This document shows positions 1-10,803 of a stretch of DNA of 64,000 nucleotides, piece by piece. The stretch is from Asparagopsis taxiformis. Its lineage: Eukaryota > Rhodophyta > Florideophyceae > Bonnemaisoniales > Bonnemaisoniaceae. Location of the stretch: assembly GCA_030407315.1 (NCBI GenBank), contig JALQPE010001716.1, positions 62,001 to 126,000 of the forward strand. The letters are read 5' to 3'. Position numbers and translations under genes: made by a program. The notes beneath the pieces are model-generated. The model had not been told where the DNA came from and did no database searches. It worked only from the letters and a program-made list of their open reading frames with translations. Each line of letters starts with the position of its first letter. Within the stretch, counting starts at the first letter, position 1.

Positions 1-747
1 GGGAGGTTGAGTTTCGACAATCAGAATTTCACTCTTGAGGAAATTGTGTTTGAAATTTTGTGCACTCCTCCCGCCGTACCAGGCAGGGCACCCAGCCCAG
101 ACTGGGTTAGCACGACGCAGAGTGCTCCCCAACACCGCTAACAGCCGTCCAAACCATCCCTCTGCCATGTTTTACGGCTTCACAATTCCTTGCTCACCCT
201 TCCCAAGGTGAGGGAGGGACCAAGCTCCCAGCCGCTTACAGCTGAGGCAGTTTACCAGGGATGCTTACAGCAAAGTCATCGTTACGATGACTTTGCTGTA
301 AGAAAACGTTTTCATTACAGTGGCCAGGAATTTTTTACCCGGTAAAAAAATCATGGCTACTGTAATGAATTGTTTTCTTACAGCAAAGTCATCGTAACGA
401 TGACTTTGCTGTAAACATCCCTGGTAAACTGCTCCGTCTGTAAGCCGTTGGTCTCAACCCTCGATCTCATGTCTGTTGTCCTCCTTCATCATCTCCACAT
501 CCCTTCCTGCTAAGCATCACTTCTCTAGTGTCACTCTACCAGTCCTTTTCGTGCATGAAATACTTTTCTACCACTGCCATAGTCTACACATACTATTGCC
601 TCTATACTTCTGCATGCCTACGCTTCCATCTTTCTCTCCCGTGCTAGGCTTAGAGAATATCCTACTTCCTGAAGATCATTGTACAGTGAGGCAGTAAAAA
701 TCACTGTCTCACCGTACTGTCTGAGGCCCTCTTTTCAACACCGTAGT
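1..747 (+). repeat. R-family repeat unit with nested palindrome and a CACTA-end remnant
   Basis: About 750 bp related to sequence at 1090-2200, 34130-35460, 35520-36480 and the right edge of the window. The core (232-447) is an imperfect inverted repeat: outer arms begin CCGCTTACAG and end CTGTAAGCCG, and inside them lie two copies of a 37-bp near-perfect palindrome (265-301 and 378-414) with centre CATCGTTACGATG. A smaller palindrome, TTTTTACCCGGTAAAAA, lies between. No convincing gene is present. Confidence 0.75.
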
Positions 748-748
748 G
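682..748 (+). mobile_element. CACTA terminus remnant (solo end)
   Basis: About 67 bp nearly matching the last bases of copies A and C, ending CAACACCGTAGTG at 748. The 35-bp array and the rest of a terminal repeat are absent, so only the outermost end survives. The following bases are TAT. It may be a relic of an excision or of an internally deleted element. Confidence 0.6.
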
Positions 749-1089
749 TATAAGGGCTGGAGTGGCTCTGGGGATTACAGAAAGGTGTTTTATCTGTCCG
801 TAAAGCTTCTGGCTTGCGCATTAGGGCTGGCAGAATGCATCGATTTTTGGTCATCAGATTCTCACAACTGCAGATATGATGAATTTCGGCCATGGCCAAA
901 ATTCAACTTTGTCGGAACGACGTAGATTTGGACTGGATGCCTCCAAGTGCATGCACTTGAAAGTGCACTTAGTCCAAAAAATTGTCCAGAGTACGCTCCC
1001 AGGCGATGGCCTGGAAGTGTACTCTGGACAAGTTTTTGGACCTGGAAGAGGTTGAATTGCACAATGCTTGTGTTGAAATGAAACATTTA
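749..1089. repeat. Single copy of a ~172-bp interspersed unit
   Basis: The stretch with AGCTTCTGGCTTGCG near 801, ATCGATTTTTGGTCA near 838 and the following GCCAAAATTCAACTTTGTCGG matches the tandem units at 33560-34150. No coding signal was seen on either strand. Confidence 0.55.
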
Positions 1090-1581
1090 TATGGCCCATT
1101 CTTTACTTGGACAGCTGAAATCCTATCTACTCGAGAGTAAAGTATATAAAAACTGGAAACAGACGGTTTTGTATTGTCAATGTGCCACAAGGCACCAAGA
1201 GTAGATTTTGCCCTCCGATAATCTATGGTTGATTTCAGAGAGGATAACCGCGTGCAGTCACAGGACATGTGTTACCAGATCCTTCCCAGAGGTCCTGGAG
1301 GTGTTCACACCAACTCCAGCCCACTTTAACGAGTTTGAATTTCGAAAGTCAGAATCTCTGTCGTGAGAAAATTGAACCATTTCCGACCACGTGGTAGAAA
1401 TTTCGTACACTCCTCCAACCATACTAGACACAACACCCAGCTCAAACCGGGTGTAAACAACACAATGTGTTACCTAATGCCGCCTACAGCCGTCCATACC
1501 ATTCCTATACCCTGTTTCCTGTCCTGACTTCATAATTCCTTCCTCACCCTTCCCTAGGTCGGAAAAGGACGGAAGTCCCTG

Positions 1582-2050
1582 CCGCTTACAGCGGAAGCAA
1601 TTTACCAGGGATGCTTACAGCAAAGTCATCGTTACGATGACTTTGCTGTAAGAAAATAAATCATTACAGCAGCCATGATTTTTTACCCGGTAAAAAAATT
1701 CTTGGCCACTGTAATTGAAACGCTTTCTTACAGCAAAGTCATCGTAACGATGACTTTGCTGTAAGAAAATAAATCATTACAGCAGCCACGATTTTTCACC
1801 CGGTAAAAATTCTTGCTGATTTTTTACCCGGTAAAATTTCTTTGGCCACTGCAATGGAAACGTTTCCTTACAGCAAAGTCATCGTTACGATGACTTTGCT
1901 GTAAGAAAATAAATCATTACAGCTGCCATGATTTTTTTACCCGGTGAAAAAATTCTTGGCCACTGTAATGGAAACGCTTTCTTACAGCAAAGTCATCGTA
2001 ACGATGACTTTGCTGTAAGAATCCCCGGTAAACGGCTTCCGCTGTAAGGG
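1582..2050. repeat. Nested palindrome cluster
   Basis: Four copies of the 37-bp palindrome (TTACAGCAAAGTCATCG and its mirror) are spaced by ATTACAG...CTGTAAT blocks that themselves hold TTTTTACCCGGTAAAAA palindromes. Outer arms CCGCTTACAGCGGAAGC and GCTTCCGCTGTAAGGGG pair with each other, so the whole ~470 bp can fold on itself. Confidence 0.85.
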
Positions 2051-2468
2051 GCTGAGAGTTCCGTCCCCCTCCCACCTAGGGAAGGGTGAGCAAGGAATTG
2101 GGAAGTCAGGAACATGGCTCAGCAGAACGTTTGTACGGCTGTGAGTGGCTTCCAGGAGCATTCTGTGTCATGTGTTATCTCAGCAACGTCTCTTATAGTC
2201 GAACCTCACGGGTTGTCAAGGTCTAAAACTAGTCCCCCCTACGGTCTAGCTAGTGAAATCATGTAAAGTTGTAGACTAATACAAAAATGTAGCAATCAAT
2301 AGGCTTAGTAGCACTAAACTATGACATGAAGGTCAGATGTATAGATGAAAATAGAAAGGTGGGCTAAGCGAATAATGTTGAGATGAGAAAGACAGAACTT
2401 CATAGCAGGGAACAATAGCATAGGTTTTAATACTTCTCGTATGCTATCTATTGCTCCTGTCATACTTT

Positions 2469-4684
2469 TAATATTCGACGGTGTGGATGTGGTCCGTGAG
2501 GACGTCCTTCTCAGTCTTCAAGTAGATGTGGCCGCGCGTGGGCAGACCATAGACTAAATTCTGCTCCCACAGGAAGATCTCCTCACCTGAAGCCGACCCC
2601 GTAATGGTAAAGGTCACCGCGATCAACTAAGACGGAATAGGGTGGCACATAAAAGTGGTTAACGGGAACCTTCCACATGTCGGCGTCCGTATGGACCAGG
2701 CATACATGACTATAAGGTGCAGCTACTATAAAGAACCCATCGGATCCGCTCGACATCATGAAATAGGATGGGGATTGGGTAGGTCCGACTCCTCAAAATT
2801 GGGATACTCAGAAGTCCGTGTGCCCATCCTGGTCCGCAGCCCCATCTGTTTTAAGAAGCAGCCGTAATCCTGTCTTCGGGAAAAAGACAGGATCCTCACC
2901 CTCCATTCCCAACTTCAAGAAATCCGCACAAACACCAAGAGCAAGCTCTGCCACCAACTTGTTCCTGTACATATCCAAATTCCCCTCCTCCAGCTTGTCG
3001 CACAATTCACACCGCGGCAGGGGGAGTCGCCCACGACCACCATCTATGCGGTCCTTCGCAGCACCCACGTTGTGGATGAAATGCCACGGCGAAGGATCAA
3101 AACCGGGCTTGGCGAAATCTGGGGGCTCGTCCTGTGGTTTCCTGTCTTCATAATCAGAATCAGACTGCTGGGAGGGTTTCTGTGGCTTTTCAACCTCCTC
3201 AACCAGCTGGAACTGTCGAGAAAAGTGACTGAAGAGGTCATGCGTCGCGCTACCAGCCGTGGACGACTGCAAGAGGCCTTCCACAACAACCACCCCCATG
3301 TTGTCCAGCAACGCCGCTTCACCGCAAAGTACTATTCCACCACCGAGTCCTCAGCACCTGGCGATGCAGCTGCCAGGAATGCTGCCGCCTTTATTTCCGC
3401 CCGCACCGTCTCTACCGTCGTAATTTCCATGTAGTACTTCATCGGGCTACCAGACGCAATTGCGCTGGGGAGAACGGCGGCCACATTCTCATCGACGATA
3501 CTGTCGGGAATAGGATTTTCATGGGCGTCGTCGAACTGGAGAATCGGCTCCCGAGAACGTCCTCTGGAAGCCGACTTGGATTTCTTTGACGACGACTTTG
3601 ATGAAGTCTCACTGAGCTTCCTCTTTTAAAAGTACCAAATTTGGTAGAGGGCTCGGGCGTCGCAGAAGCGGTTTCCCAGTTGCGCTTCCCAAGGATGGAG
3701 CTTTTACCCGCATCCTTGGGTGCGCTCTCCAGCTCGACGACCTGAACAGGGCTCGCACCACCCGCCGTCGCTGTTCCACCACGACCGGAACGACTCTCTT
3801 TCAGGCAGGTACTCCTTTTGGGCATCACTTTCCCAGAAGTTTCCACTCCGGACGATGCAGACACGACAGGGGTAGTGGCAGAAACAGAGGCAGCCTCGGA
3901 ATAGCTGGAAGAATCTAATTGAGGTGGTACTACCTAAATTGGATTCTTCAAAGGCAAAGGAATGGAGGATGAAGGGATGGTCAGGGAAATGGAAGGGGAA
4001 GGGTTGGCGGAATCATGACCACATGTGACTGGGAGCGCAGCATGTGGGATGTGTGGGTCCACCACGTAAAATTGTTTCCGCATTTACATGTCGCGGTAGC
4101 CAGTTACGCGCAGGAGCATTTTCCTGGCGTCCTTTCAAAACATAGACTTCCGATTGGGAAAGATGTTCTCAAACTTGGAGCCATTGGGAGGGCCTTCCTT
4201 GGGATGTAAGTCCGCTCAGAACCCCTTCTTGGGCACCATCAGCGCAAAAACTTCGACAACGCGTGAGTGAATGTCGAAGCTCTTGCTCGGGTCACCCACG
4301 CTGGGAATGGAGCCATCCAGCATCCTCAACACATCCGAAACGTTCCAATACTCGGCCACCTCCTTCACGTACCCGAAGATTTCCAACAAACCAGCAATCC
4401 ATTCCTGCCCAATGGTACCAACCGAGTTCGGTTTCAGCCCGGCCCACCAACGGCTACAAGTGTAGTACGCCGTCATCTCGAGGTTGACACAATTTTGGAC
4501 GTCCGGAGCACCCCTAAACGATCCGTTGAACAAAAATTTCACCGTACACCCAGCCAGATTCTCCGTCGAAGAGAACTGCACGAACTCTGGCCTGTTCGGA
4601 ATAGTTTTCTGCAGCCAAATCCGTTTTCAAGAATTGCTCCATCGTTGCAGACTTCTTCAACCACTAGCCAACGACCTCTGATAT
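2469..4684 (-). pseudogene. Decayed 2OG-Fe(II) oxygenase-like gene (copy in arm A)
   Basis: This is the mirror image of the gene at 60576-62797 and shares its lesions. Read on the minus strand it carries, across several frames, a Ser/Lys-rich middle part, a Cys-pair segment (CELCDKL), an HTD iron-binding motif, a PPYSV...GDLYHYG block with the distal histidine, and PTRGHIYL with the expected 2-oxoglutarate-binding arginine. These line up in order with the oxygenase encoded at 51402-52751. The start codon position is ATA where the related gene near copy C has ATG, an in-frame TAG follows six codons later, and several frameshifts separate the blocks. I call it a pseudogene. A multi-intron gene is a less likely alternative, because frame changes occur inside conserved motifs without clean splice sites. 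Confidence 0.6.
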
Positions 4685-5681
4685 TCACTTTGCGAGGTTC
4701 AACTTGCACTTCAGACGAACTATACTGGGCAATATTGATGCATGTCTCGCTTGCTGAAGGAGATTTACTCTTTTCCGCTACTTCTCCGCTATAGTGCAGA
4801 ATTATATTTCTCCGCCACTAAATTCAACCATTAAGAAACCTTTCCTGGCTTTCATTCGATCCAATGAACTGTTTCACCACAATGATTTGTCCTATGCTCA
4901 TTACTTTATGCACAATGATTGCTATTTCATCCGGGCTCGACCTACTCAATATCGTTTTGCTATCTTGTATCGCATTCCCTAAACACCATCCTGGCCAAGA
5001 CGTATCCACTTCCGTTTGTTACGCAGTGATGCTCTAAGCACTAATACTGAATCTGATTTTCTCATGCACGTAGTTCCTACTCGTATACTCTACCATATTC
5101 TCGGCCCTATTCACAAGGTGAAAACACGATGTCTCGTTGAATCGTACTCGGTGTGATATCTTAAATTAGGATACATTTATATATTGCAATGCAGACTCAC
5201 TGCTCGCTTGAAACATGAAAATTATAAAAATTCTTCGACACTGCTGTTTCCTAACCGCCACCATCCACGTGGCCCGCTTTGACTGCCTGCCAAGTGTACT
5301 CGGAGCATACAATGACGTTATCGATATATACCATCCACATCATCACTGGAAGCGCGGACTCCTCGTCCAGGAAAGTGCGCCATTTTTCTTACTCTTCACC
5401 TCCGCCTGTCCTGTAGGCCCCATATGCTAGTGTTTTTCCTATATTTCTGTAGTGATGACGTCATTCTAGACAATAAAAGGCGGTAGAAGATACGATAATG
5501 TGCGCCTCCTCTGCCAGATCATGTGCTTCCAAGCGTAATTCGCAGCCTAGGTATCGTTTTTCTGGGCCTCCCATCGCACCGCTCCGTTTCAAACTCATCC
5601 CTCTATTGTTCTCCTACACGTCATTTCCGCCCGTAGAGTACTACTTAAACGAAAGATTCTGGAAATCCCTGTTTCCATCTT

Positions 5682-5818
5682 CATATCCGTCGGAAACAAA
5701 GCAACAACCCTGGCCGTGGAAGCCGTATAGATCATCTAAACTGCTTCCAAAGCGTAAGTTTTAGATCATCAATACGGCTTCCAAGGCCAAAGTTGTTGCT
5801 TTGTCTCCGACGGATATG
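5682..5818. repeat. 137-bp hairpin in copy A
   Basis: An imperfect palindrome starting CATATCCGTCGG and ending CCGACGGATATG. The arms carry AACAAAGCAACAAC and GTTGTTGCTTTG. The hairpin recurs at 9710-9846, 38686-38822 and 59442-59578. Confidence 0.85.
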
Positions 5819-6522
5819 AACCATGATGGTACGTTTCCACAACTCACGCCACTAACCCAGTTTTCTATTCGTTTTCTCTTTCTCAGGTTTCCAGTCGGTG
5901 AGTGTTCCACTTCTACTTTCATTTATCTTTCTCTCTTACCACTTCTCCACTAATTTTCTTTTCTGCCTGTGAGTACATATCTCAATTTGGGATGCAATGG
6001 TATTTGTTAAGGTACGTTAGTCTCCTAATCACCATCAATTTCCCTCTCCAATTCAACGTCACTAACTTGTTTCCTTTCTATACATCATTTTTTCTTCTTC
6101 TCTTCATTTCCTAGCTTATTCATGCAGCTCAATCAGTTGATAGATTTCTAGACTTTTCTAGTAGTTTTAGTTTTACTCGTCGGAATAGTGTTAGTTGTAG
6201 TAGCATTTTTAACATAGGGATTGTTTATTCTCAATGTAGCCTGCGCAAATAAACAAATCCAGAGTGAAGCTTCCCATATCGCACCCTCTTAGATTGCTAC
6301 CTATCCTACCGCGTATACCTCTCGCTAGCTCATAGTCACTACGAAATAAAAATTCCTAGCCGTACTATTCTGTCCATTCCCATATGAATACCGTCCATGC
6401 CCCATCCTCATAGCGCTAGAACTGCCTTCCTCTACCCCAGAAAGATGCCCACGACAGCGTGACGCTCCATCTCATCCACCACTCCCAGACACCGAATTTT
6501 ACTATATCAGGACACTACTTTT

Positions 6523-6833
6523 ACTGTCTCCAGGTGCTGCCCAGGGCAGCACGAAATACTGTCTCCAGGTGCTGCCCAGGGCAGCACAAAGTACTGTCTC
6601 CAGGTGCTGCCCAGGGCAGCACAAAATACTGTCTACAGGTGCTGCCCAGGGCAGCACAAAGTACTGTCTACAGGTACTGCCCAGGGCAGCACAAAGTACT
6701 GTCTACAGGTACTGCCCAGGGCACAGTGAAATCACTGTCTCCAGGTACTGCCCAGGACAGTGAAAATCACTGTCTCCAGGTACTGCCCAGGACAGTGAAA
6801 ATCACTGTCTCCAGGTACTGCCCAGGACAGTGC
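6523..6833 (+). repeat. Subterminal 35-bp array, copy A (9 units)
   Basis: Units read ACTGTCTCCAGGTGCTGCCC followed by AGGGCAGCACAAAGT. Each contains the inverted repeat GTGCTGCCC/GGGCAGCAC. Toward the terminus they grade into CCAGGTACTGCCCAGGACAGT variants. Arrays of short motifs just inside the ends are the known binding platform for the accessory TNPA-type protein in plant CACTA elements. By analogy this array may bind an element-encoded protein. Confidence 0.85.
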
Positions 6834-7190
6834 ACCGTGTTGGTTCCATCTATTGTCCCAGGCAGCGTATTTCACTATCCGGCCATGTTGCCTTGGCCAA
6901 TACAAAACACTATCCGCCAACACTGCCCAGTACAGTAAATTACATCATATCCAACTATTGAATAAATCATTAATTTTTACTGTCTCCATTCACTGCCTCA
7001 GACAGTACTGTGAGACAGTGTTTTTTACTGTCTGCAGACAGTGTTCCGTACTGTCTGCCAGACAGTGCAAATCACTGTCTCCAAGTGTGGCATTAATTTT
7101 CATTTGCCGCATAGTGATTTTTACTGTCTCAGACAGTAAAAATCACTGTCTCGCAGTACTGTCTGAGGCCCCCTTTTCAACACCGTAGTG

Positions 7191-8160
7191 TACTGCTCGA
7201 GTAGGTCAGCTTGTTCCTAACAATCGGAATATTATCAATAACGTTGAACTTGCGTTTGTGGGAACTTCTGAGAAGACAGTACTGCGACTGGAGGTTTGCT
7301 TTAAACCCAGAAGGGTGCTGCCCGGAACATCTGCCCACAAGTGCAAAGTCTACAGCATTTTGGGGGAATGTGTTATTTCTTGTCAGTTGCAATCCAGAAC
7401 TCTCTTTGACAAAGGTCAGGGGATGTTGCATTACACACATATCAGTTGTACGGAAAGCATTAAACCACCTGGGTAGCAAATGAAATGAAGAGAAAATGAC
7501 AACATATCCACCTGGCTTAACCATTCTTCTCGTGAACTGTACAAAAGCTTCCATCTCTGCATCATCGATATAGTCCGTATAATTGGCACCTGTGTTGGAA
7601 GAGTTCGGTTTTAACATGTAGGGAGGGTCAGTAAGTACCAAGTCGAACTTGTGTTCCTCTGATACAACTGTATTGCGGTAGTGTTGCCAGGACATTTGAT
7701 AGCAACTTATCTTCTGGGATCGAAGAACGGAAATCCCATCATTCTTTTCTGCTGCACCACCAGTATCGAGTCTCTCTGATGTTTGAGTGAGAGGCCGAGA
7801 AGTAGGATCTGCAGTGGGCAGTTCACGCAAAATTTTCTCCCCGTCATCCTCATTTTCGATTGGTTCATTAGAGGAATACTTCTTTAGGCCGTCGTTTTGG
7901 CCATCTCTATGAGCACATTGAGTTTCCGGATCCTTATTAGATTGTTCTAAGCCATTTGATTCAGGCGATAGTGGTCCCCCATCGCAATCTTGATTCACAA
8001 CTGACTGCTTTTCACAACTAGTTTCTTTCTCTTCTGAATTCTCTGAAGCATACGGTTGTGTTGTAGATTCAGAGGAGCTGGGTAAATTTCCAGATTTGAA
8101 TGTTTGTTGAGGCTCAGCATGTCTTTGTTGATCTCTCCCGCACTTGTCCCTGTATTTCTT
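7191..8160 (-). pseudogene. Adenine-specific DNA methyltransferase fragment, cut at both ends by CACTA termini
   Basis: The minus-strand frame is open over the whole 970 bp between copies A and B. The first ~165 residues are Ser/Glu/Asn-rich and probably disordered. Then comes FDLVLTDPPYML, the motif IV DPPY of amino-methyltransferases, followed by VKPGGYVVIFSSF (the strand after motif V/VI) and a segment ending IPIVRNKLTYSSS. The expected AdoMet-binding motif I (DPFxGxG type) that follows DPPY in permuted beta-class enzymes is missing, because the CACTA end of copy A begins there. The stop codon TGA comes from the transposon end, and at the other side the frame runs into copy B. It is therefore a remnant of a larger gene. 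It is related in motif order, but not closely in sequence, to the methyltransferase at 22409-25006. Confidence 0.75.
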
Positions 8161-8515
8161 CACTACGGTGTTGAAAAGGGGGCCTCAGACAGTACGGTGA
8201 GACAGTGATTTTTACTGTCTGAGACAGTAAAAATCACTATGCGGCAAATGAAAATTAATGCCACACTTGGAGACAGTGATTTGCTCTGTCTGGCAGACAG
8301 TACGGAACACTGTCTGCAGACAGGAAAAAACACTGTCTCACCGTACTGTCTGAGGCAGTGAATGGAGACAGTAAAAATTAATGATTTATTCAATAGTTGG
8401 ATATGATGTAATTTACTGTACTGGGCAGTGTTGGCGGATAGTGTTTTGTATTGGCCAAGGCAACATGGCCGGATAGTGAAATACGCTGCCTGGGACAATA
8501 GATGGAACCAACACG

Positions 8516-9002
8516 GTGCACTGTCCTGGGCAGTACCTGGAGACAGTGATTTTCACTGTCCTGGGCAGCACCTGGAGACAGTGATTTTCACTGTCCTGGG
8601 CAGCACCTGTAGACAGTATTTCGTGCTGCCCTAGGCAGCACCTGTAGACAGTACTTTGTACTGCCCTGGGCAGCACCTGTAGACAGTACTTTGTGCTGCC
8701 CTGTGCAGCACCTATAGACAGTATTTTGTGCTGCCCTGGGCAGCACCTGTAGACAGTATTTTGTACTGCCCTGGGCAGCACCTGTAGACAGTACTTTGTG
8801 CTGCCCTGGGCAGCACCTATAGACAGTATTTTGTGCTGCCCTGGGCAGCACCTGTAGACAGTATTTCGTGCTGCCCTGGGCAGCACCTGTAGACAATACT
8901 TTGTGCTGCCCTGGGCAGCACCTGTAGACAATACTTTGTGCTGCCCTGGGCAGCACCTGGAGACAGTATTTCGTGCTGCCCTGGGCAGCACCTGGAGACA
9001 GT
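8516..9002 (-). repeat. Subterminal 35-bp array, copy B (14 units)
   Basis: Units are read on the minus strand with CCTGTAGACAG or CCTGGAGACAG spaced every 35 bp. Individual units differ by one or two bases. Confidence 0.85.
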
Positions 9003-9709
9003 AAAAGTAGTGTCCTGATATAGTAAAATTCGGTGTCTGGGAGTGGTGGATGAGATGGAGCGTCACGCTGTCGTGGGCATCTTTTTGGGGTAGAGGGAGG
9101 CAGTTCTAGCGCTATGAGGATGGGGCATGGACGGTATCTACGTGGAAATGGACAGAATAGTACGGCTAGGAATTTTTATTTCGTAGTGACTATGAGCTAG
9201 CGAGAGGTATACGCGGTAGGATAGGTAGCAGTCTAAGAGGGTGCGATATGGGAAGCTTCACTCTGGTTTTGTTTATTTGCGCAGGCTACATTGAGGGTAA
9301 ACTATCCCTATTGTAAAACTGCTTCTAATACAATTGAAACTATTCTGAAGATTAAAACTAAGACTACTAGAAAAGTCTACAAGTCTATCAACTGATTGAA
9401 CTGCCTGAATGTGCTAGGAAAGGAAGAGAAGAAGAGAAAAATGATGCAGGGAAACGAAACAAGTTAGTGACGTTGAATTGGAGTGGGAAATTGATAATGA
9501 TTAGGAGACTAACGTACCTCAACAAATACCATTGCATCCCAAATCGAAATATGTACTCACAGGCAGAGCAGGAACGAACTGGAGAAGAGTCATAAAGAAA
9601 GATAGATGAAAGTAGAAGTGGAAAACTCACCGACTGGAAACCTGAGAAAGAAAACACCAATAGAAAACTGGGTTAGTGGCGTGAGTTGTGGAAACGTACC
9701 ATCATGGTT

Positions 9710-9846
9710 CATATCCGTCGGAGACAAAGCAACAACTTTGGCTTTGAAAGCAGTATTGATGATCTACAATTTACGCTTTGGAAGCAGTATAGATGATCTA
9801 TACTGCTTCCACAACAAAAGTTGTTGCTTTGTTTCCGACGGATATG
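9710..9846. repeat. 137-bp hairpin in copy B
   Basis: It has the same length and the same outer arms as in copy A, but the central sequence has changed on both arms together (for example GCAGTATTGATGATC against GATCTATACTGC). Compensating change suggests that pairing, not primary sequence, is kept. Confidence 0.75.
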
Positions 9847-10803
9847 AAGATGGAAACAGGGATTTCCAGAATCTGTCGTTTAAGTAGCACTCTGCGGGCG
9901 GAAATGACGTGTAGGAGAACAATAGAGGGATGAATTTGAAACGGAGCGGTGGGATGGGAGGCCCAGAAAAACGATACCTAGGGTGCGAATTACGCTTTGA
10001 AGCACATGACCTGGCAGAACAGGCGCACATTATTGTATCTTCTACCGCCTTCTCTAGTCTATAATGACGTCACCACTACAGAAATATAGGAAAAACACTA
10101 GCATATGGGGCCTACAGAAAAGGGTGAGGCGAGGAGTGGGAAAAATGGCGCACTTTCCTGGACGAGGAGTCCGCGCTTCCAGTGATGATGTGGACGGTAT
10201 ATATCGATGACGTCATTGCATGCTCTGAGCACACTTGGCAGGCAGTCAAAGCGGGCCACGTGGATGTGGGCGGCTAGGAAACAGCAGTGTGGGAGAAATT
10301 TTATAATTTTCATGTTGCAAGCGAGCAGTGAATCTGCATTGCAATATATAAATTTATGCTAATTTAAGATATCACACCGAGTACGATTCAACGAGAGATT
10401 GTGCTTTCAACTTGTAAATAGGGCCGAAAATGGTAGAGTATACGAGTAGGAAGTACGTGTATGAGAAAATCAGATTCAGTATTAGTGCCTAGAGCATCAC
10501 TGCGAAATAAACGGCCGTTTTCCGGAAATGGATACATCTTGGTTGGGTTTGTGGTTAGGGAATGCGATACAAGATAGCAAAACGATGTTGAGTCCGGATG
10601 AAATAGCAATCAGTGTGTATAAAGAAATGAGCATAGGACAAAGAATTGTGGTGAACCAGTTCATTGGATCGAATGAAACCCTGGAAAGGTTTCGTAACGG
10701 TTAAAAGTAATACTGTATTGAGATAGTAGTCATGTCGTAGAAGTTTAGAGTTGTATTCTATGCAACAAAACTGAGCGAAGAAGAAAAGAACAAAAACATC
10801 AAG

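Larger units (their letters stand above)
1266..7190 (+). mobile_element. Copy A: left arm of giant inverted repeat, ending at a CACTA terminus
   Basis: This segment matches the reverse complement of 58001-64000 almost base for base. Paired coordinates sum to 65266 on the outer part, 65260 after a 6-bp indel near 3.9-4.0 kb, and 65191 beyond the subterminal array, where D has two extra 35-bp units. It ends CAACACCGTAGTG at 7190, the mirror of CACTACGGTGTTG, typical of CACTA/EnSpm elements. The arm contains nested palindromes, a decayed oxygenase gene, a 137-bp hairpin and a 9-unit subterminal array. The match continues to the window edge, so the full length of the repeat is unknown. Confidence 0.85.
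4685..7190 (+). repeat. Copy A terminal repeat (no gene)
   Basis: This part is shared with copies B, C and D. It holds short open frames that are conserved only because the DNA is repeated (a 71-codon frame near 5215 recurs in all four copies), CRE-like TGACGTCA sites, a 137-bp hairpin, a subterminal array and the CACTA end. I see no frame with domain evidence. Confidence 0.7.
8161..10710 (-). repeat. Copy B terminal inverted repeat
   Basis: This is the reverse complement of the copy C region 37820-40368, with moderate divergence. It is about 90 percent similar by eye to A and D (not computed). It includes the array at 8516-9002, the hairpin at 9710-9846 and CRE-like sites. The similarity stops about 95 bp before the transposase start codon, so the terminal repeat likely supplies its promoter. 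No gene was recognised within it. Confidence 0.75.

Noticed and set aside
5215..5430. 71-codon frame conserved in all four terminal repeats, tempting as a small protein
   Set aside because: Conservation follows from the DNA repeat itself. Substitutions between A and B change amino acids freely, and no domain or clear start context was seen.
5840..6115. GTGAGT and TTTCTCAG signals in copy A suggesting tiny exons
   Set aside because: Signals occur in T-rich sequence, but no coding frame joins across them and they face opposite to the gene in that arm.
6459..6938. 159-codon frame of CCPGQHK-type repeats
   Set aside because: It is a translation of the 35-bp subterminal array, open only because the unit lacks stops. 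The same array gives open frames in several phases and on both strands.
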